Assembly (NCBI GenBank): GCA_020881915.1
Contig: JAJFPB010000004.1
Span: forward strand, 5,022,001-5,086,000
DNA from: Paramyrothecium sp. XJ0827
Lineage: Eukaryota > Ascomycota > Sordariomycetes > Hypocreales > Stachybotryaceae
Direction: 5' to 3'
DNA: 64,000 nucleotides
Below, one piece after another: positions 44,957 to 56,186 of the stretch. Numbering within the stretch: the first letter of the stretch is position 1; every line of letters begins with the position of its first letter. Under the pieces are notes generated by a model that ran no database searches, was not told the DNA's origin, and worked only from the letters and a program-made list of their open reading frames with translations. A program made the translations under genes and the position numbers.

Positions 44957-46682
44957 TCAAGAAGATGCTAATGCGTCGGCTGAATTACCGCTTCCAGTTT
45001 GAAGGGCTCGAAGTTCCTCGTCGGCACGTCGGGGTGTGCCGTGGAGCGGAACGTCCTGAAAACGCGCACACAAGGTCAGATTTCATCGTAGTCCGGACAC
45101 GGTGCAGAGTCACTAACCTTCCACGCTTCCTCATAACCGGCAGATCGGGCGTAGAGCGGGCCTGGGATCTCTAAGGAGTCAACTACCATGTGCTGAATCT
45201 TCTCCCAGATCGCATCTCCCTTTAACACAGCCCACAGCTTGTTTTCCCACTCCTTCATTAGCTCGTGGCACAGGGCGGTGGCACGTGCTTGTTTGATGCC
45301 GTGCCCATCGTCCCCGAAATCATGCAGCCTCTGGCCGATTTCTTGAGACGAAATGGTCAGTCAACGGGTCGTGAGAATTGGGGCCGGATAGGGCATGGGT
45401 GGTCAAGGAACCGACCTCTGATAGAAGACTTGGACGGAATCTTTGGCTCATAAGAGGCAATTCCCTCCACGAAAATCGGAGTACGGCCACGTGCAACATA
45501 TTGGATCAGATCCATTCGAATCTTCCATTCCAGCATCCGGCACTTGTCTCGGCGGGAAAGCCATGGCTGTTGGAGGGTCGTCAGGTACATGATTGCGGAG
45601 TTCACGTGGTGCCTGCAACGATCAGCATGGCATCGCACCTCCAACGCTTGTCTGCAGTCGTGCAAGGGCTAACCTTACATTAGGAAGAAATCATATTTAA
45701 CGTGGTGGGGCGGGTGGAAAGCGGCACTGGACGCGACGAGAACGATGGTGTGGAACATTTCAGCCGTCCGCTCCTCCAGCTCGTCGTCCGCGACATGCAC
45801 CTGCTGCAGCACTGACAGCATGGGCTCCCGGGCTCTCTTCAGTATTCCATCTTCGATCTTGCTCTCGTCTTGGAAACGAGCTGCTCCGTCGAATTTTGTG
45901 TCTGCGTGGACCTGCTCGAAGAGGCTCAGAAGCGAGGGCATGCGCTGGGCGGCCTTAGCTCCCAACTCGCTGGTCAGCAACAACGCGTCCAAACCGTCGA
46001 TTCCGTGAACGCAAGTTTGTGCGAGGGCCTCGGCGACGACAGCGGGTTGCTTCCACTCTAGGGCGTACATGAGCTGAATCAGCGAATGCAGGACGCCAGC
46101 GTGGAGCCGGACGAGTAGATCATCTGCCAAGGCGTCGCCCTTTAGCAGGTACTCCCTGACGACCCACTCATATCCGTGGTCGTCGATCTGCTTTTGAAAG
46201 TAGACAAGAAAGTCGGGGTAGTGGTCCTCGTTGCCCAGGTACTTCTTGGAATGATCCCAAGACGTCAAGAGATCCGAGATGGCATGCTCATGGCGGGGCT
46301 CCACAGGCCGCTGGAGGCCATGGCGCAGATCGAAAGCTCTTTGGATCTGCGCGGCATTGGCACCGGTGCCGTAGAGTGCAAGGATGTGGTGGAGCATCTA
46401 ATAAGTCATAAGCAAACTCCTGTACGGGGAACGGACAAGATACGCGCATGGTCGTGGAAGCCCTTCCGATTGAGGAATACGTGGTGGAGCTAGGCTGCTT
46501 GTTAGTGAGTGCAATCCACCACAATCACATGTTAGTCGTCTCGGCGCACGCACCGCTAGGTCTTTCTCGAGCAACTCTCCAGTACGCCGGGCAGCGGGTT
46601 CATCTTGGACAATGTTCCAGTGCCCTGTATTTTGGGCAGAAACCCGGATGTGGGACGAAGTAGGTTCAGTTGACGTCGACAT
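44957..46682 (-). CDS. Questin-oxidase-like protein (DUF4243)
   Basis: Six exons on the minus strand: 46682-46554, 46489-46448, 46397-45679, 45612-45416, 45341-45118 and 45055-44957 (469 aa). Family marks are LHHVFLNRKGFHDH, HHILALYGTG, WDHSKKYLGNEDHYPDFLVYF, LHSLIQLMYALEW, and FHPPHHVKYDFFLMHHVNSAI. Characterised relatives are Baeyer-Villiger-type oxygenases that open anthraquinone rings (questin oxidase, aflatoxin AflY). The second intron (46447-46398) gives the right spacing only if it starts with GC, so it is either GC-AG or a damaged donor. No polyketide synthase lies nearby, so it is an isolated copy, as is common for this family. Substrate unknown. Confidence 0.8.
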
Positions 46683-47715
46683 GTTGGATGGCCAATGGAG
46701 AGCCTGTGCGCGGGTGAAAGTTGATGGTTTGCCGAGTGATTAAGCGCAACTAGGAGTTGGGAGTGAGGGCAGCAGAGGATACTCGCTGATGGACCATGAA
46801 ACAGACCAAACGAAGAATGAACAGATCTTTCTGTACTCTTCAGCTCGCAATCAAGGCTGGCGCATTCAGTTGCTTTGACGTCAAGTTCACCGCGACTTAC
46901 AGTAACCTTGGTCGTCATTGGTTCAACACAGACAACTCCCAGGCCGGGACGTGATTATGACTTGGTGGAGTCTGAGGAGAAACGGCCTTTCCCGATCGAG
47001 CACAATTCTTCCACCGTCACGTGCCACGTCCCGTCCCGAAAGATGCTGCCGTCCTGAGCGTGGCGCCGCTCCCGTCCGAATGCCCTCAACTCGCGGGTCC
47101 CACCCACGCCTGGTAATCCAGGCGAACCGCTCAGTATTTCGTGCAAGATGTTTAGACAACATTCACGACGAATACTCTCCGAGAAGGATTGATTTGGCGG
47201 CCAAATAGGATGCTTGCCGTGTGTGATCGTCAGCTACCTGATCTATGACCTTCTTGTGGGGAAGCGTGCATGTGGCACATGAATCGGACTCAGCGCAGGT
47301 ACAAATCAAGTAAAGTTTATAATAAAAAAAGAGGTACAAATGGCTTTGAAGTCAGACAAACATTAACCAAGATTAGATCTGTGCCTACCTTGGTTATCCT
47401 GTGCTCATCATCATCCCAAACTCAAAGACATGCAGCAAATAGTCCAGGGTAGGGACCCGAGCATTTGGTCCCTGACTCCGCATTGACTTGGCGTAAATAC
47501 CGTAGCCGTTTCGGGATGCTTCGCTAAGCCCAGTCCGGCCAAGACCCATTCAGGAGCAGATCCTATTGGCTGAACTCCTGAAGCGTCCAAGGACACCCGG
47601 AACCGGTACCTCGTTTATCGTATCTTATCCTTATCGTCTGCTCTGCTTCCACCTTCAACTTCTTCCTCCTCAACTATCTTCACCACCAAACTCATCTTCC
47701 CGTCACCGCCCTGCC
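46683..47715. other. Divergent intergenic region
   Basis: About 1 kb between the questin-oxidase-like gene and the glycosyltransferase gene. No coding frame supported; pyrimidine-rich just before the glycosyltransferase ATG. Confidence 0.4.
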
Positions 47716-49191
47716 ATGAGGCTGCTGCGGCTCGTCCACGGCCTCGCATCCATCCCGGCCGTGCGGGCACTGGCCCTGAGCGCCGTCCTGTGGCTGCTGG
47801 TCTTTGCCTACTGCGACCAGGCCCTGTGGCGTGACCCGCACGGCGCATACTTCCACATCGAGCACATCTACGACCTCGGCTACTCCTCCGCGCGTCAGCA
47901 GGAGGCTCGTGAATTCTTGAAGCAGCAGTCGGATCCGTCGAGCCCGAATGCGACGGCCGTCCAACATGCCGGCGACAACCCCGTCCTCTGTGCCGCCTTC
48001 GTCACCGTCCGCCGCGAACACCCCAACGCCGCCCGCTACTTCTCCGATGCCATCGGCTCCATGCTGCAGGGCTTGTCCCCTGAGGAGCGCGCTGCCCTCA
48101 ACCTGACGGTGCTCTTCGGGAACGCCGACCCGACCCAACACCCCGAGTTCGCGGCGCCCTGGCTGTCCCGAGTCGTCGACCATGCAAGTGGCTACCAGAA
48201 CCTGTCCACCGACGAACTGGCCGAGCTTGGCCGCCTCGAGAGCACCCAAGACTTCCAGCGCAAAGGCGTACTGGACTACCTTTACGTCCTGGACCAATGT
48301 TATCGCGAGACGGATGCGCCCTTCATCGCCGTCTTCGAGGACGATATCGTGTTCGCCGCCGACTGGATGGCCCGCACCCTCCTCGGCCTGCAGTACCTTG
48401 CGAGCCACCCTCCGACAGCTACGGGGGTCGACAAGCGACCGTGGCTGTACCTGCGTCTGTTCTATACCGAGACATTCCTACAGTGGGACGAGAGCGACGA
48501 CTACTGGTACGGCCACATGACGCTGACTTTTGCGCTGGCCAGCTTTACGACGGCAGCGCTGCTCGTGCTGCTGCGCCAGATCGTCTGGCTGTGCGGACGC
48601 AGGAGTGCCGGTCGGGACAACTACAGGGCGCCGGCCAAGGCGTGGCTCTGCACACCCTCCAACCTCGGCCTGCGTCTAGACATAGCAACCATTGTTGTGC
48701 TCTTAGTTATAGTTGCGCCGGCCTTTACCGTCCTGGCCTTCATGGCGGGCAAGTACAATTTGCCCATGTATGCCCTCCACGGGACCAGTCACGCAGTCGG
48801 CAAGATGATCCCTGGCACGCAGGCCTGGCAGAAGTACGGGGGCGTGATGCCCATGGACCGCCATGGGTGCTGCTCGCAGGCGCTCGTCTTTGACCGCGCG
48901 CGCGTGCCCGACCTGATGGCGTACCTGCGGAAGCGCGAGCGCGGCCAGACGGACATGATGATCGAGGACTACTGCTCGGAGACGTCGCTGCGGCGGTTCG
49001 CGCTCGGGGAGCAGGCGGTGCAGCACGTCGGCACCTTCAGCAGCCGCACGTCCAACACCGTCAACGGGCAGAGCGTGTGGGCGTTTTACTTTGAGGAGAA
49101 CTCGGTGGACAGGGCAGAGGCGAGGCATCAAAGTACGTTGGCGAGCATAGACTGGGGCGTGTTTCAGGCACTGCAAGGTCGAAATTCATGA
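47716..49191 (+). CDS. PGAP4-like membrane glycosyltransferase
   Basis: Single exon, 491 aa, starting at MRLLRLVHG. An N-terminal helix (ALALSAVLWLLVFAYC) acts as signal anchor. The catalytic part has the GT-A-like motif FEDDIVFAADWMART (EDD), followed by YLRLFYTETFLQWD. Two membrane helices interrupt the domain (LTFALASFTTAALLVLL and IVVLLVIVAPAFTVLAFMAG) before it resumes with HGCCSQALVFD and QTDMMIEDYC. This unusual split by two membrane segments is typical of PGAP4 (TMEM246), the Golgi enzyme that adds a sugar side chain to GPI anchors. The window also encodes a GPI-anchored protein. Codon use is strongly GC-ending. Assigned from layout, not a database search. Confidence 0.75.
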   Translation: MRLLRLVHGLASIPAVRALALSAVLWLLVFAYCDQALWRDPHGAYFHIEHIYDLGYSSARQQEAREFLKQQSDPSSPNATAVQHAGDNPVLCAAFVTVRREHPNAARYFSDAIGSMLQGLSPEERAALNLTVLFGNADPTQHPEFAAPWLSRVVDHASGYQNLSTDELAELGRLESTQDFQRKGVLDYLYVLDQCYRETDAPFIAVFEDDIVFAADWMARTLLGLQYLASHPPTATGVDKRPWLYLRLFYTETFLQWDESDDYWYGHMTLTFALASFTTAALLVLLRQIVWLCGRRSAGRDNYRAPAKAWLCTPSNLGLRLDIATIVVLLVIVAPAFTVLAFMAGKYNLPMYALHGTSHAVGKMIPGTQAWQKYGGVMPMDRHGCCSQALVFDRARVPDLMAYLRKRERGQTDMMIEDYCSETSLRRFALGEQAVQHVGTFSSRTSNTVNGQSVWAFYFEENSVDRAEARHQSTLASIDWGVFQALQGRNS

Positions 49192-49427
49192 GCGAGAACG
49201 ATGTGACGAATACATGTATGAATGAAGAGCTGAAGATTTATGGCTCCTCGGGCGCGTCTGGACTATCGTGATACCATGCTCACTGCGACGAGGGAGAGGG
49301 TGATCGAATTGAGCCCCTCAACACATCCAGCAAAGCAGGCGACGGGATGCAGGCCACCTCGTTTCCCAGGATCTTTGGCACTAATGCATCTTGCCTCAGC
49401 TCTGCCGTTGCTGCTTACAACCCCTTG

Positions 49428-51032
49428 CTATCCGCAACGTGCATGACCATCTGCCCTTGCCTTGACGGCGGCCATGATTGCATCGTACGCCGCGTCGTCC
49501 TTCTCGGGAAGCCCTTCCTCCAGCTCGTACCCCCTGTCGTACGACCCGTAGAAGTCCGGCCCAGAGTAGTCTGGCGTCTCGTAGTCAAAGTACTGCATCC
49601 GCAGGACGCGATGCCTGGACAGCCCAGTGCCGAACAAGAACTGGCCGGGGGCCAGCTCGTCTGTCATCTCGCAGCCCTCCTCGTCGTAGACACCCAGACC
49701 AGCAAAGTCCCGGTGGGTGTTGTAGAGGAGGCGGGACCACAGAATGTCACGATCTGCTGCGACAGTGCTGTACGCTTCGTGATCCGAGGCCGCATACAAC
49801 GCCTCGCTGTGTCCGTTGCATCCCGAGCCTATGCGAAACACCTCGAGTGCTTCCAGTGACTCCCGACAACGCGAAAGCAACCAATGCCACCGCAGAGGGA
49901 ATTGGTGTTCTGCCCAGTCCCCTCTTTCGGCCAACACTGTGTCGACCTCTGGGTAGCCAGGAGAGCAGGCCTTGTCGTCGAGCGGGCCATACTGAATAGC
50001 CTTGTACAAGATGGGGCAGTTGTCGAGATACAGCTCCCTCAAGCCTCCGACATGCTGTCCCAGAGACACGAGCCACTCGACCTCGCATTCGTGGGTGAAG
50101 ACGTAGCGCCCCAACGCCAGGACCCTGAGGTTGGGCAGTTGGATGCTGCTGAGGTCGAGCCTGGGAAACCAGCCCCAATACTCCCGGTAGTGCAGCGAAA
50201 GAGTCTGCAGGTGGCTTGTTGTGGAGGGAGCGAGCCAGGTCGTCGGAAGAGCGGAAAAGAAGTCGTACTTGTCCCTGATTTCAAAGAGCCTCTCTGGGCG
50301 ATCGCTGTCCTCCTCCGTCGTGATGAGCAGCTTCAGATCAACGAGGGTGGGCTGTGAGATGACGGCGCGCCAGGCGTCTGATGAGTGGAGGTCTTCGTTG
50401 CAGAAGTCTTCGAGGTTTGAGATTGTGAGTTCTCGAAGACGCATGGCTTGGCCATTTGCGACATCTAGGTCTTCGACATCGTATTCGAGAGGAACGTCAA
50501 AGTCTTCCAAGAAGTCTTTTGCGTCGATCGCAGCCTGCGCCGCGATGGTCCACATCCCTGCGATGCAGTGGCAGATGGTATCCAGCACACGGTACCGGAA
50601 CTCCGTCGTCTCCTCCACGCTCCTGAAATCTTCGTTCTCATCGCCCCCGCACTGCTCGTTGAACCTGATGTGGAGCGTCTCGACCCGCGTGAACGCCCGC
50701 AGGTACGGAAGAGTCTGCAGGAACACGACGGGCAGAGCAAAGGCGGTGTTGTTGTACGAGTACCCATAGCCCGGGATGCGCGTGTCAATCGTCAGCTCGC
50801 AGACGAGGCTGTGAAGCTCGGGGCTTTTGGCGATGGCGACGAATCGCTTGGCCGAGTCTTCGGAGGCATCGAGGTAGATGCTCGTGTAGAGATGGGACAG
50901 AGCAATGTCCCTGAACCTGCGGGAAACCAGCCTCAGCCGGGAGAGGCTAGGTTTGTAAAGATACGAGCATATGTGATGACAAACTTCAGCAGGTATTGAA
51001 GCAAGATGGTTATTGCCCGGTGTTCTTGACAT
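49428..51032 (-). CDS. F-box protein with leucine-rich C-terminal region
   Basis: Single exon, 534 aa. The F-box is at the N-terminus (IPAEVCHHICSYLYKPSLSRLRLVSRRFRDIAL, about residues 13-45). The rest has leucine-rich, LRR-like patches (LRELTISNLEDF, LVDLKLLITTEE, LQTLSLHYREY, LRVLALGRYVF, LRELYLDNCPIL), a layout used by SCF substrate receptors. The C-terminus ends in an acidic, Tyr-rich segment and a short Ala/Lys helix. It is not a close relative of the two CxxC F-box genes in this window. Convergent with the glycosyltransferase gene, 236 bp away. Confidence 0.85.
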   Translation of the reverse strand: MSRTPGNNHLASIPAEVCHHICSYLYKPSLSRLRLVSRRFRDIALSHLYTSIYLDASEDSAKRFVAIAKSPELHSLVCELTIDTRIPGYGYSYNNTAFALPVVFLQTLPYLRAFTRVETLHIRFNEQCGGDENEDFRSVEETTEFRYRVLDTICHCIAGMWTIAAQAAIDAKDFLEDFDVPLEYDVEDLDVANGQAMRLRELTISNLEDFCNEDLHSSDAWRAVISQPTLVDLKLLITTEEDSDRPERLFEIRDKYDFFSALPTTWLAPSTTSHLQTLSLHYREYWGWFPRLDLSSIQLPNLRVLALGRYVFTHECEVEWLVSLGQHVGGLRELYLDNCPILYKAIQYGPLDDKACSPGYPEVDTVLAERGDWAEHQFPLRWHWLLSRCRESLEALEVFRIGSGCNGHSEALYAASDHEAYSTVAADRDILWSRLLYNTHRDFAGLGVYDEEGCEMTDELAPGQFLFGTGLSRHRVLRMQYFDYETPDYSGPDFYGSYDRGYELEEGLPEKDDAAYDAIMAAVKARADGHARCG

Positions 51033-51599
51033 GTTCGTCCATTGAGCGACGCGTACGTCAATGATGATGAACGTCCCAACTTGATTCTGATATTGGTGAA
51101 CATTTTAGTTGACAAGCCGCACGTATTTCACAGGAGCAATGAGTAAGCCCCTGCCCAGGACTAACCGATTCTGCTCTGCTGCCTGCTGCGCCTCGGCGAT
51201 GGCCAGTTTCGGAAGTTGTTGAACAAGCAAGATGCAAGGGTAAGGCAAAGCAACCGCCATCGAACATGACGCTGGCTAGAAGTGCAATAAGGTCCAGGCG
51301 TGGTGAAAAGAGAGCCACAGTAAGTCCTGGGGTATCAGACACCTTGGCAGAGGGCGTGGGGGTAACAGTCCTGCCTGCGTCTCAACCCAAACAAGCACCG
51401 CACATCTCTGCGTCGCGTGCTGATACCCTTGGGCAGTGTTGGCCAGAGCTTTGAAACCACGGGAATAAATCCATTGCCTCTTCATACCTCGATTGACTCT
51501 ACTCATATCTGGAAGTTGACTTGGTCGCAAAGATCTGGCTACCACTCATCCTCGCGAACAGAACATGGCACAACAAAACGAGCCGCCTCATCATCAATC
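51033..51599. other. Intergenic, gene-free
   Basis: Upstream region of the F-box gene and of the tRNA; no coding frame supported. Confidence 0.4.
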
Positions 51600-51690
51600 G
51601 GTCTGGTGGTCTAGTGGTATGATTCTCGCTTAGGGCAACACCCGAAGCACGATTTGCGAGAGGTCCCGGGTTCAATCCCCGGCCAGACCC
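51600..51690 (+). tRNA. tRNA-Pro(AGG) with a 19-nt intron
   Basis: The acceptor stem GGTCTGG pairs with CCAGACC at 51683-51689, leaving discriminator C51690. The A-box TGGTCTAGTGG and B-box GGTTCAATCCC are both present. The anticodon stem CTCGC (51625-51629) pairs with GCGAG (51656-51660). The loop TTAGGG..T places anticodon AGG at 51632-51634, and a 19-nt intron (51636-51654) sits one base 3' of it, the standard place. A T-run follows at 51702-51706 as the Pol III terminator. Confidence 0.93.
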
Positions 51691-53209
51691 TGTGTCTCTT
51701 CTTTTTGCATGTGTTGATCATGTTTTTTGGGTCGTGTTGTTCTGTGTTGCTGATTGAGGAGTGTGAGAACTGTCATGGTGGGTTTCGTTGATGGTTGTAC
51801 GTGTTGTCAAGTCAAACGGCATGAACATTTGTGTCTCTGACCAGCGATTGATGGGGGCTTGCATTAAATATCGCCACGACGGGTGAAACAGGAATTAGAT
51901 CTCGGGCTAGTGGAGAATAGTATCGACTGTTTTGACTAGCTCGTGTCCTGCCCATCTTGAGTCGACGCTTTGAGTGGATCTAAGCCAACCACTTGATGCC
52001 ACCAGTATCTACTTCATCGCATTTGCTTTTAGACTGGCAACATTGAGGTTGGTGTTGGACGAAATGCCGTCTGCATTCTGGGTTCTTTGTTGTCGCAACT
52101 GCCCCTTGTTTGTCGCCGTAGATAATTGTAGCGGCCAGCTCAATCTTACTCGAGTCTTGGAGCATGTCTTTGCGGAGGGTTCAAAGCCATGAGGTTTCCT
52201 TGGTGGCTTGGATTTTGGCCCATTGCTTGGGACTCGCAGGTTGATAGAGCTACAGGTAGCTTGCCTTTCAGGTTGCTAGTCTATGGCTCCGCTATTTTGG
52301 TGATGTTTGCGAAGGATGCCAGGCTTGAGAGGCACCTTGCATCTTGCTGTAGATGAATGGAGACAATGACGAACAAACTGCGCAAAGGAGAATTTGCCTG
52401 ATACCCGCTGAACATGCAAGTTGCTTCTCCGTACGTTCGATGAATTGTCGCAGCAAGTTCTGCTTAAACTTATGAAGCACACCCACAGTAATCTAGCGCG
52501 ACGCATGCAAAGTTAACCGATGAGTATTGTCCATATGCGTCGCAGAGAACCCCGGGCCATTGTTGCCCATCTAACAACCCGTCTCCGCTCCCATATACCA
52601 TGATTGATTGGTCAGAGTCCGCTCCGCAGTTCCTCTAACATGACCGTCTCGAAAGCCTGGTCTACCTTTCCCACCAATTTCCTTGCCGCAAATGGTCTGA
52701 AGTTGCCCCTAACTGAAACAAAAGGTCTGCCGACCCAAAAAAGTCCTGGGGGACTCTTGGCGATTTCAACATGGGAGCTTCTAGTATCAAGGCTGAAGCC
52801 TAGTTGGCCATCCACGATAAACAATGTCTGTGGAGAGTGACCGCGTGATGCCACTCCCTGAGATGCTCATGAATTACATCGCAACCTTCACTAGTAGGTT
52901 CTCCTTTGAACGGTTGGCAGTGTTGCACAAGTTTGGGTGCAAAAGAGATACGAGAGTGTGAGCAGGCAGAAGCATGCCGAAACAGGCCGCATCCACCAAC
53001 AAGAAGCCATCAACCCCTGCAGCAATATGAGGCGCTGAATGAGTGCAGCCTAAGCGAAGGCAAGAATGGGCCTAGAACAAAGCGCCAACCGCAACGAAGG
53101 CCCCTCAATCTCCCATTATAACCCGGCCCTACATCGCTGTTTCGCCTCGACAGGAAGTGCCTGTCTCACTCACTCGCAACCTCCATCTGTCAGCGAAACT
53201 CGCGGAACA
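51691..53209. other. Intergenic, gene-free
   Basis: 1.5 kb after the tRNA. Frames at 51974-52192, 52276-52506 and 52604-52854 have no family features. The last 150 bp before 53210 form the leader of the F-box gene. Confidence 0.4.
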
Positions 53210-56186
53210 ATGTCCGACACTCATTACTGCGCCCTTTGTGGGGCACCTCTTGGTCACGGTCTATGGGATGAAGAAACACACGTCTACTATGACGATAGGC
53301 CCCCGGATAGTCAAGATCCCAAGCTCTCATGGTTGGATGACATGCGTCTCATTGGAGAGACCCCCAAGGACGCTGACACACCTTACAAGTACGCGCGCGA
53401 GGGTCTGACACGGCCACAGGACAACGAGTTAACATTGAGCACAGAGCGTGGATCTCGGGTCCCGTCATCCGGTATGACTGGGCCGTGAGCTATCGCAACG
53501 CAGAGCATGGGCAGCCACCAGATCCCGCTCTTCAATCCTTGCAGATTTCGAATCCAATACATATGTGAGTACTCAAATGGCGTATATCACGAGGCTCTTC
53601 TAGATCTGTTTTAGCTATGTAATCGATGGCAGTGAAGTGTGGGCGGCTCCTTTCCATGCATGCTGTCGCACAGTTCTCTGCAAGTACATGGGGATCTCGG
53701 TGTCACAGCTCGATAAGGACCACTTCCTGATGACGTTGAAAAGCCTGGCAGAGAATCATGGGGGAGCGAGCCTTGACATCGACTATGGGGATATAAGCGA
53801 GTACATGCAAGAGTACTGGGAGGGGGGTGAAGATGGATACTTTTCAAGCAATCCAGTTGAGGTGGTGGGCCTGGAGGACGTCTACGCCAACCTGCCGTTG
53901 CGTGATGTCTCAACCGCGAGAGATGTCAGAAGGTACAACACCGAGGGAGATCCTTTTTCGATGCTCTATCCAGAAATCCTACTGCGCATCGCCTCTCTTC
54001 TTGACAAGATGACCACGGTTTACAAGCTCCGAAGAGCTTCCCCCACATTTGCAAGCATTCACTTGGACAATGGCTTTTGGAAGCGCCGCGTCCACACAGA
54101 CATGCCGTGGCTCTGGGATCTTCCCTCTGCGATGGATCGAACGCTCGACTGGGAAATTGCGTATCGCAGGCTCTACTGGGGCGGCAAACTCAAGTCGCAA
54201 GATAAGAACAAGATCCTCGGCCTCTGCAACAGGCGAAGGATCTGGAAACAGGTGTGTCCCACCATCGCACGCAGGTACCGAGGGGAAGATCCGTTCCCGG
54301 ACGAATCAGTCCGTAGTACGCTGCCGGTGATACATCCGGTCCCCATTCCGGTCCCCATCGCGGTCCCCATTCCGGTCCCCAGGACGGAGTCCATCACGGT
54401 ACCGAACACGATCGAGATCTCTGATACTGTTGAGGTTGCGACATTCACAGGCTCTTGGGCCCCTCCAACCACTCATAAGCTGCTGAGCCAGGTTACAGAT
54501 CTGTCCGTCGTGAACCCACGTCTCCTGGTGAAGTGGACCGAAAATCGCCAATTGGCTGACATCGCTATATCTGGAGAAGCGAATGAGGATACGGGCATTC
54601 AAGATCCGAACGTAAATTCCGTGCCCGAATCCGTGCCAATCCCCGAGAGCGACTGGCCGAGAGGGTTTGTCTTTACGAGCCGCTTGGTGAGGGATGAGTT
54701 GGATGAGGGGGTCCGGGTGGTGGTTGGGCTGAAGATTCTCTTTGCCAAACGTGAGCCAATTCAACTAGGCGCGAGTGCAGGAGACAAAATCCTGGTCTAC
54801 GGCAAAGAAGATCACTTCGTCGTGGGATGGAAGATCTACCAATCTACTAGTGGTATCTTGTACCGTGTGGCATTGCTCGAGCAACATCTAGGCTACGCTC
54901 GTGATCACCTCCGGGTCGTAGATGACCACAGGGACGAGTATAGCTATCAAGAGGCTCCTTTCCTCTGGCGCAAAGCCATTCTTCCACCCGGGATGTGTGC
55001 GGCTCTCGATCATCAGGCCGGCCGAAATATGATCGGTGGGTACCATCATCCGCGAGAAGCCCTCGTGTTTGGCACATCGGAGGAGGAGGTGCTTGGCATG
55101 ACAAGCATATCAGCAGACATTCAACTGGGCGGCTTTGAAGTTACCTACAAGGACCGTCATAGCCAGGCTATTGGTCCTCGTCGCAAGGCAATGGTCACTC
55201 TCACCTTGGACTTCGAAGCAGGTGAGCATCTCGTCGGGATTGAGGTCAGCGTGGCAGGCGAAGTTGTTACAGCAATCCGGTTCATCACCGACCGAGAGCG
55301 CCACCTTTCTGTAGGTCAGTTCACGGAAGACGGAGCCATATCTTTTTGCTGCTACAGACCGGCTGGCATATTTGCCCACTGGGATTGCAGGACATCGGAG
55401 CATAATCTGAAGTGGTTTGACGCCCTGCACCTGAAGTCCCAGCGACGGAGCAGTAGGATGCACCTGTCCCCTTATTTACCAGAGGACTCCGAAGGGCGAA
55501 TATGGCAGTCAGGGGCACCACCAGATGCATTGAAAGAAGCGGACAATATCTGCGGCTTACCTATGACTACGAGACGGACTACTAAGAGCCCATTTAAACC
55601 TCGTCAACTCGGGTGCACTGTCGGTTGGCTTGACTGTAGCCAGCCCCTTACGGAAGTGAAAATTACGACAATCGCCAATAAAAGCACGGAAGTAAAGCCA
55701 CAGGCTCCCATCTTGGCCATATCTTTCAGATACACGGATGGGAAAATGGCTGCAATAGGCACGGGCAAATTCCCGATAGACCCAAAATGCGAGTGGTGCT
55801 GCTCCTCCGAGCAGCACGGGGAGGAACCAACTCCTTCACGGATGCATGATCACGAAACTTGGAATATTGGAGGCAAGAGGCTAGCTAGTTTACGAGTGTG
55901 GCATACCTCAGCCCATGGTATACTTGGAGTGCAGTTTGTCGCAGATGGGCAAGTTGAAAGTCCAGTCTATGGACAGGACGTGCTCAACGTCGAAGATGCG
56001 GTCATTAACGAACTGGATTTCTCTGACACAGCGTGCAAAGGAGTTGTCGGGCTCAAATTCTACCTTCAAAACGCGCCCATGAATCAACAGCGTTTGCCGC
56101 CGGATGGTTCTGGGGTGCCAGGCAGAGGCTGTGTAGTAAGCGACATTGACACTGTGGTGGCTATTCAGGCGCTGGAGACTCGCTGA
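53210..56186 (+). CDS. Large F-box protein with N-terminal CxxC motif (paralogue of 7926-11549)
   Basis: Exons 53210-53402, 53447-53564 and 53615-56186 give 960 aa. The start has CALCGAPL, almost the same as CALCGARL in the 7.9-kb gene. The F-box (LYPEILLRIASLLDK) lies at about 218-255, the same place as in the paralogue, and the motif NRRRIWK follows. The region at 345-359 is a PVPI/AVPI tandem repeat. The C-terminal half has beta-rich segments (VTLTLDFEAGEHLVGIEV, GVVGLKFYLQ). Introns 1 and 2 (44 and 50 nt) are phase-checked; intron 1 ends at AGAG, so its acceptor is the less sure one. It has fewer introns than the first copy. Likely an SCF substrate receptor; target unknown. Confidence 0.75.
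54336..54380 (+). repeat. 12-bp coding repeat (PVPI units)
   Basis: Close to four copies of a CCGGTCCCCATT-like unit encode alternating Pro-Val-Pro-Ile inside the F-box gene. It is a short in-frame minisatellite, absent from the paralogue at 7.9 kb. Confidence 0.8.

Noticed and set aside
48297..48893. 198-aa open frame on the same strand as the glycosyltransferase
   Set aside because: Shadow of the GC-rich coding sequence; Arg/Pro-rich and without a domain.
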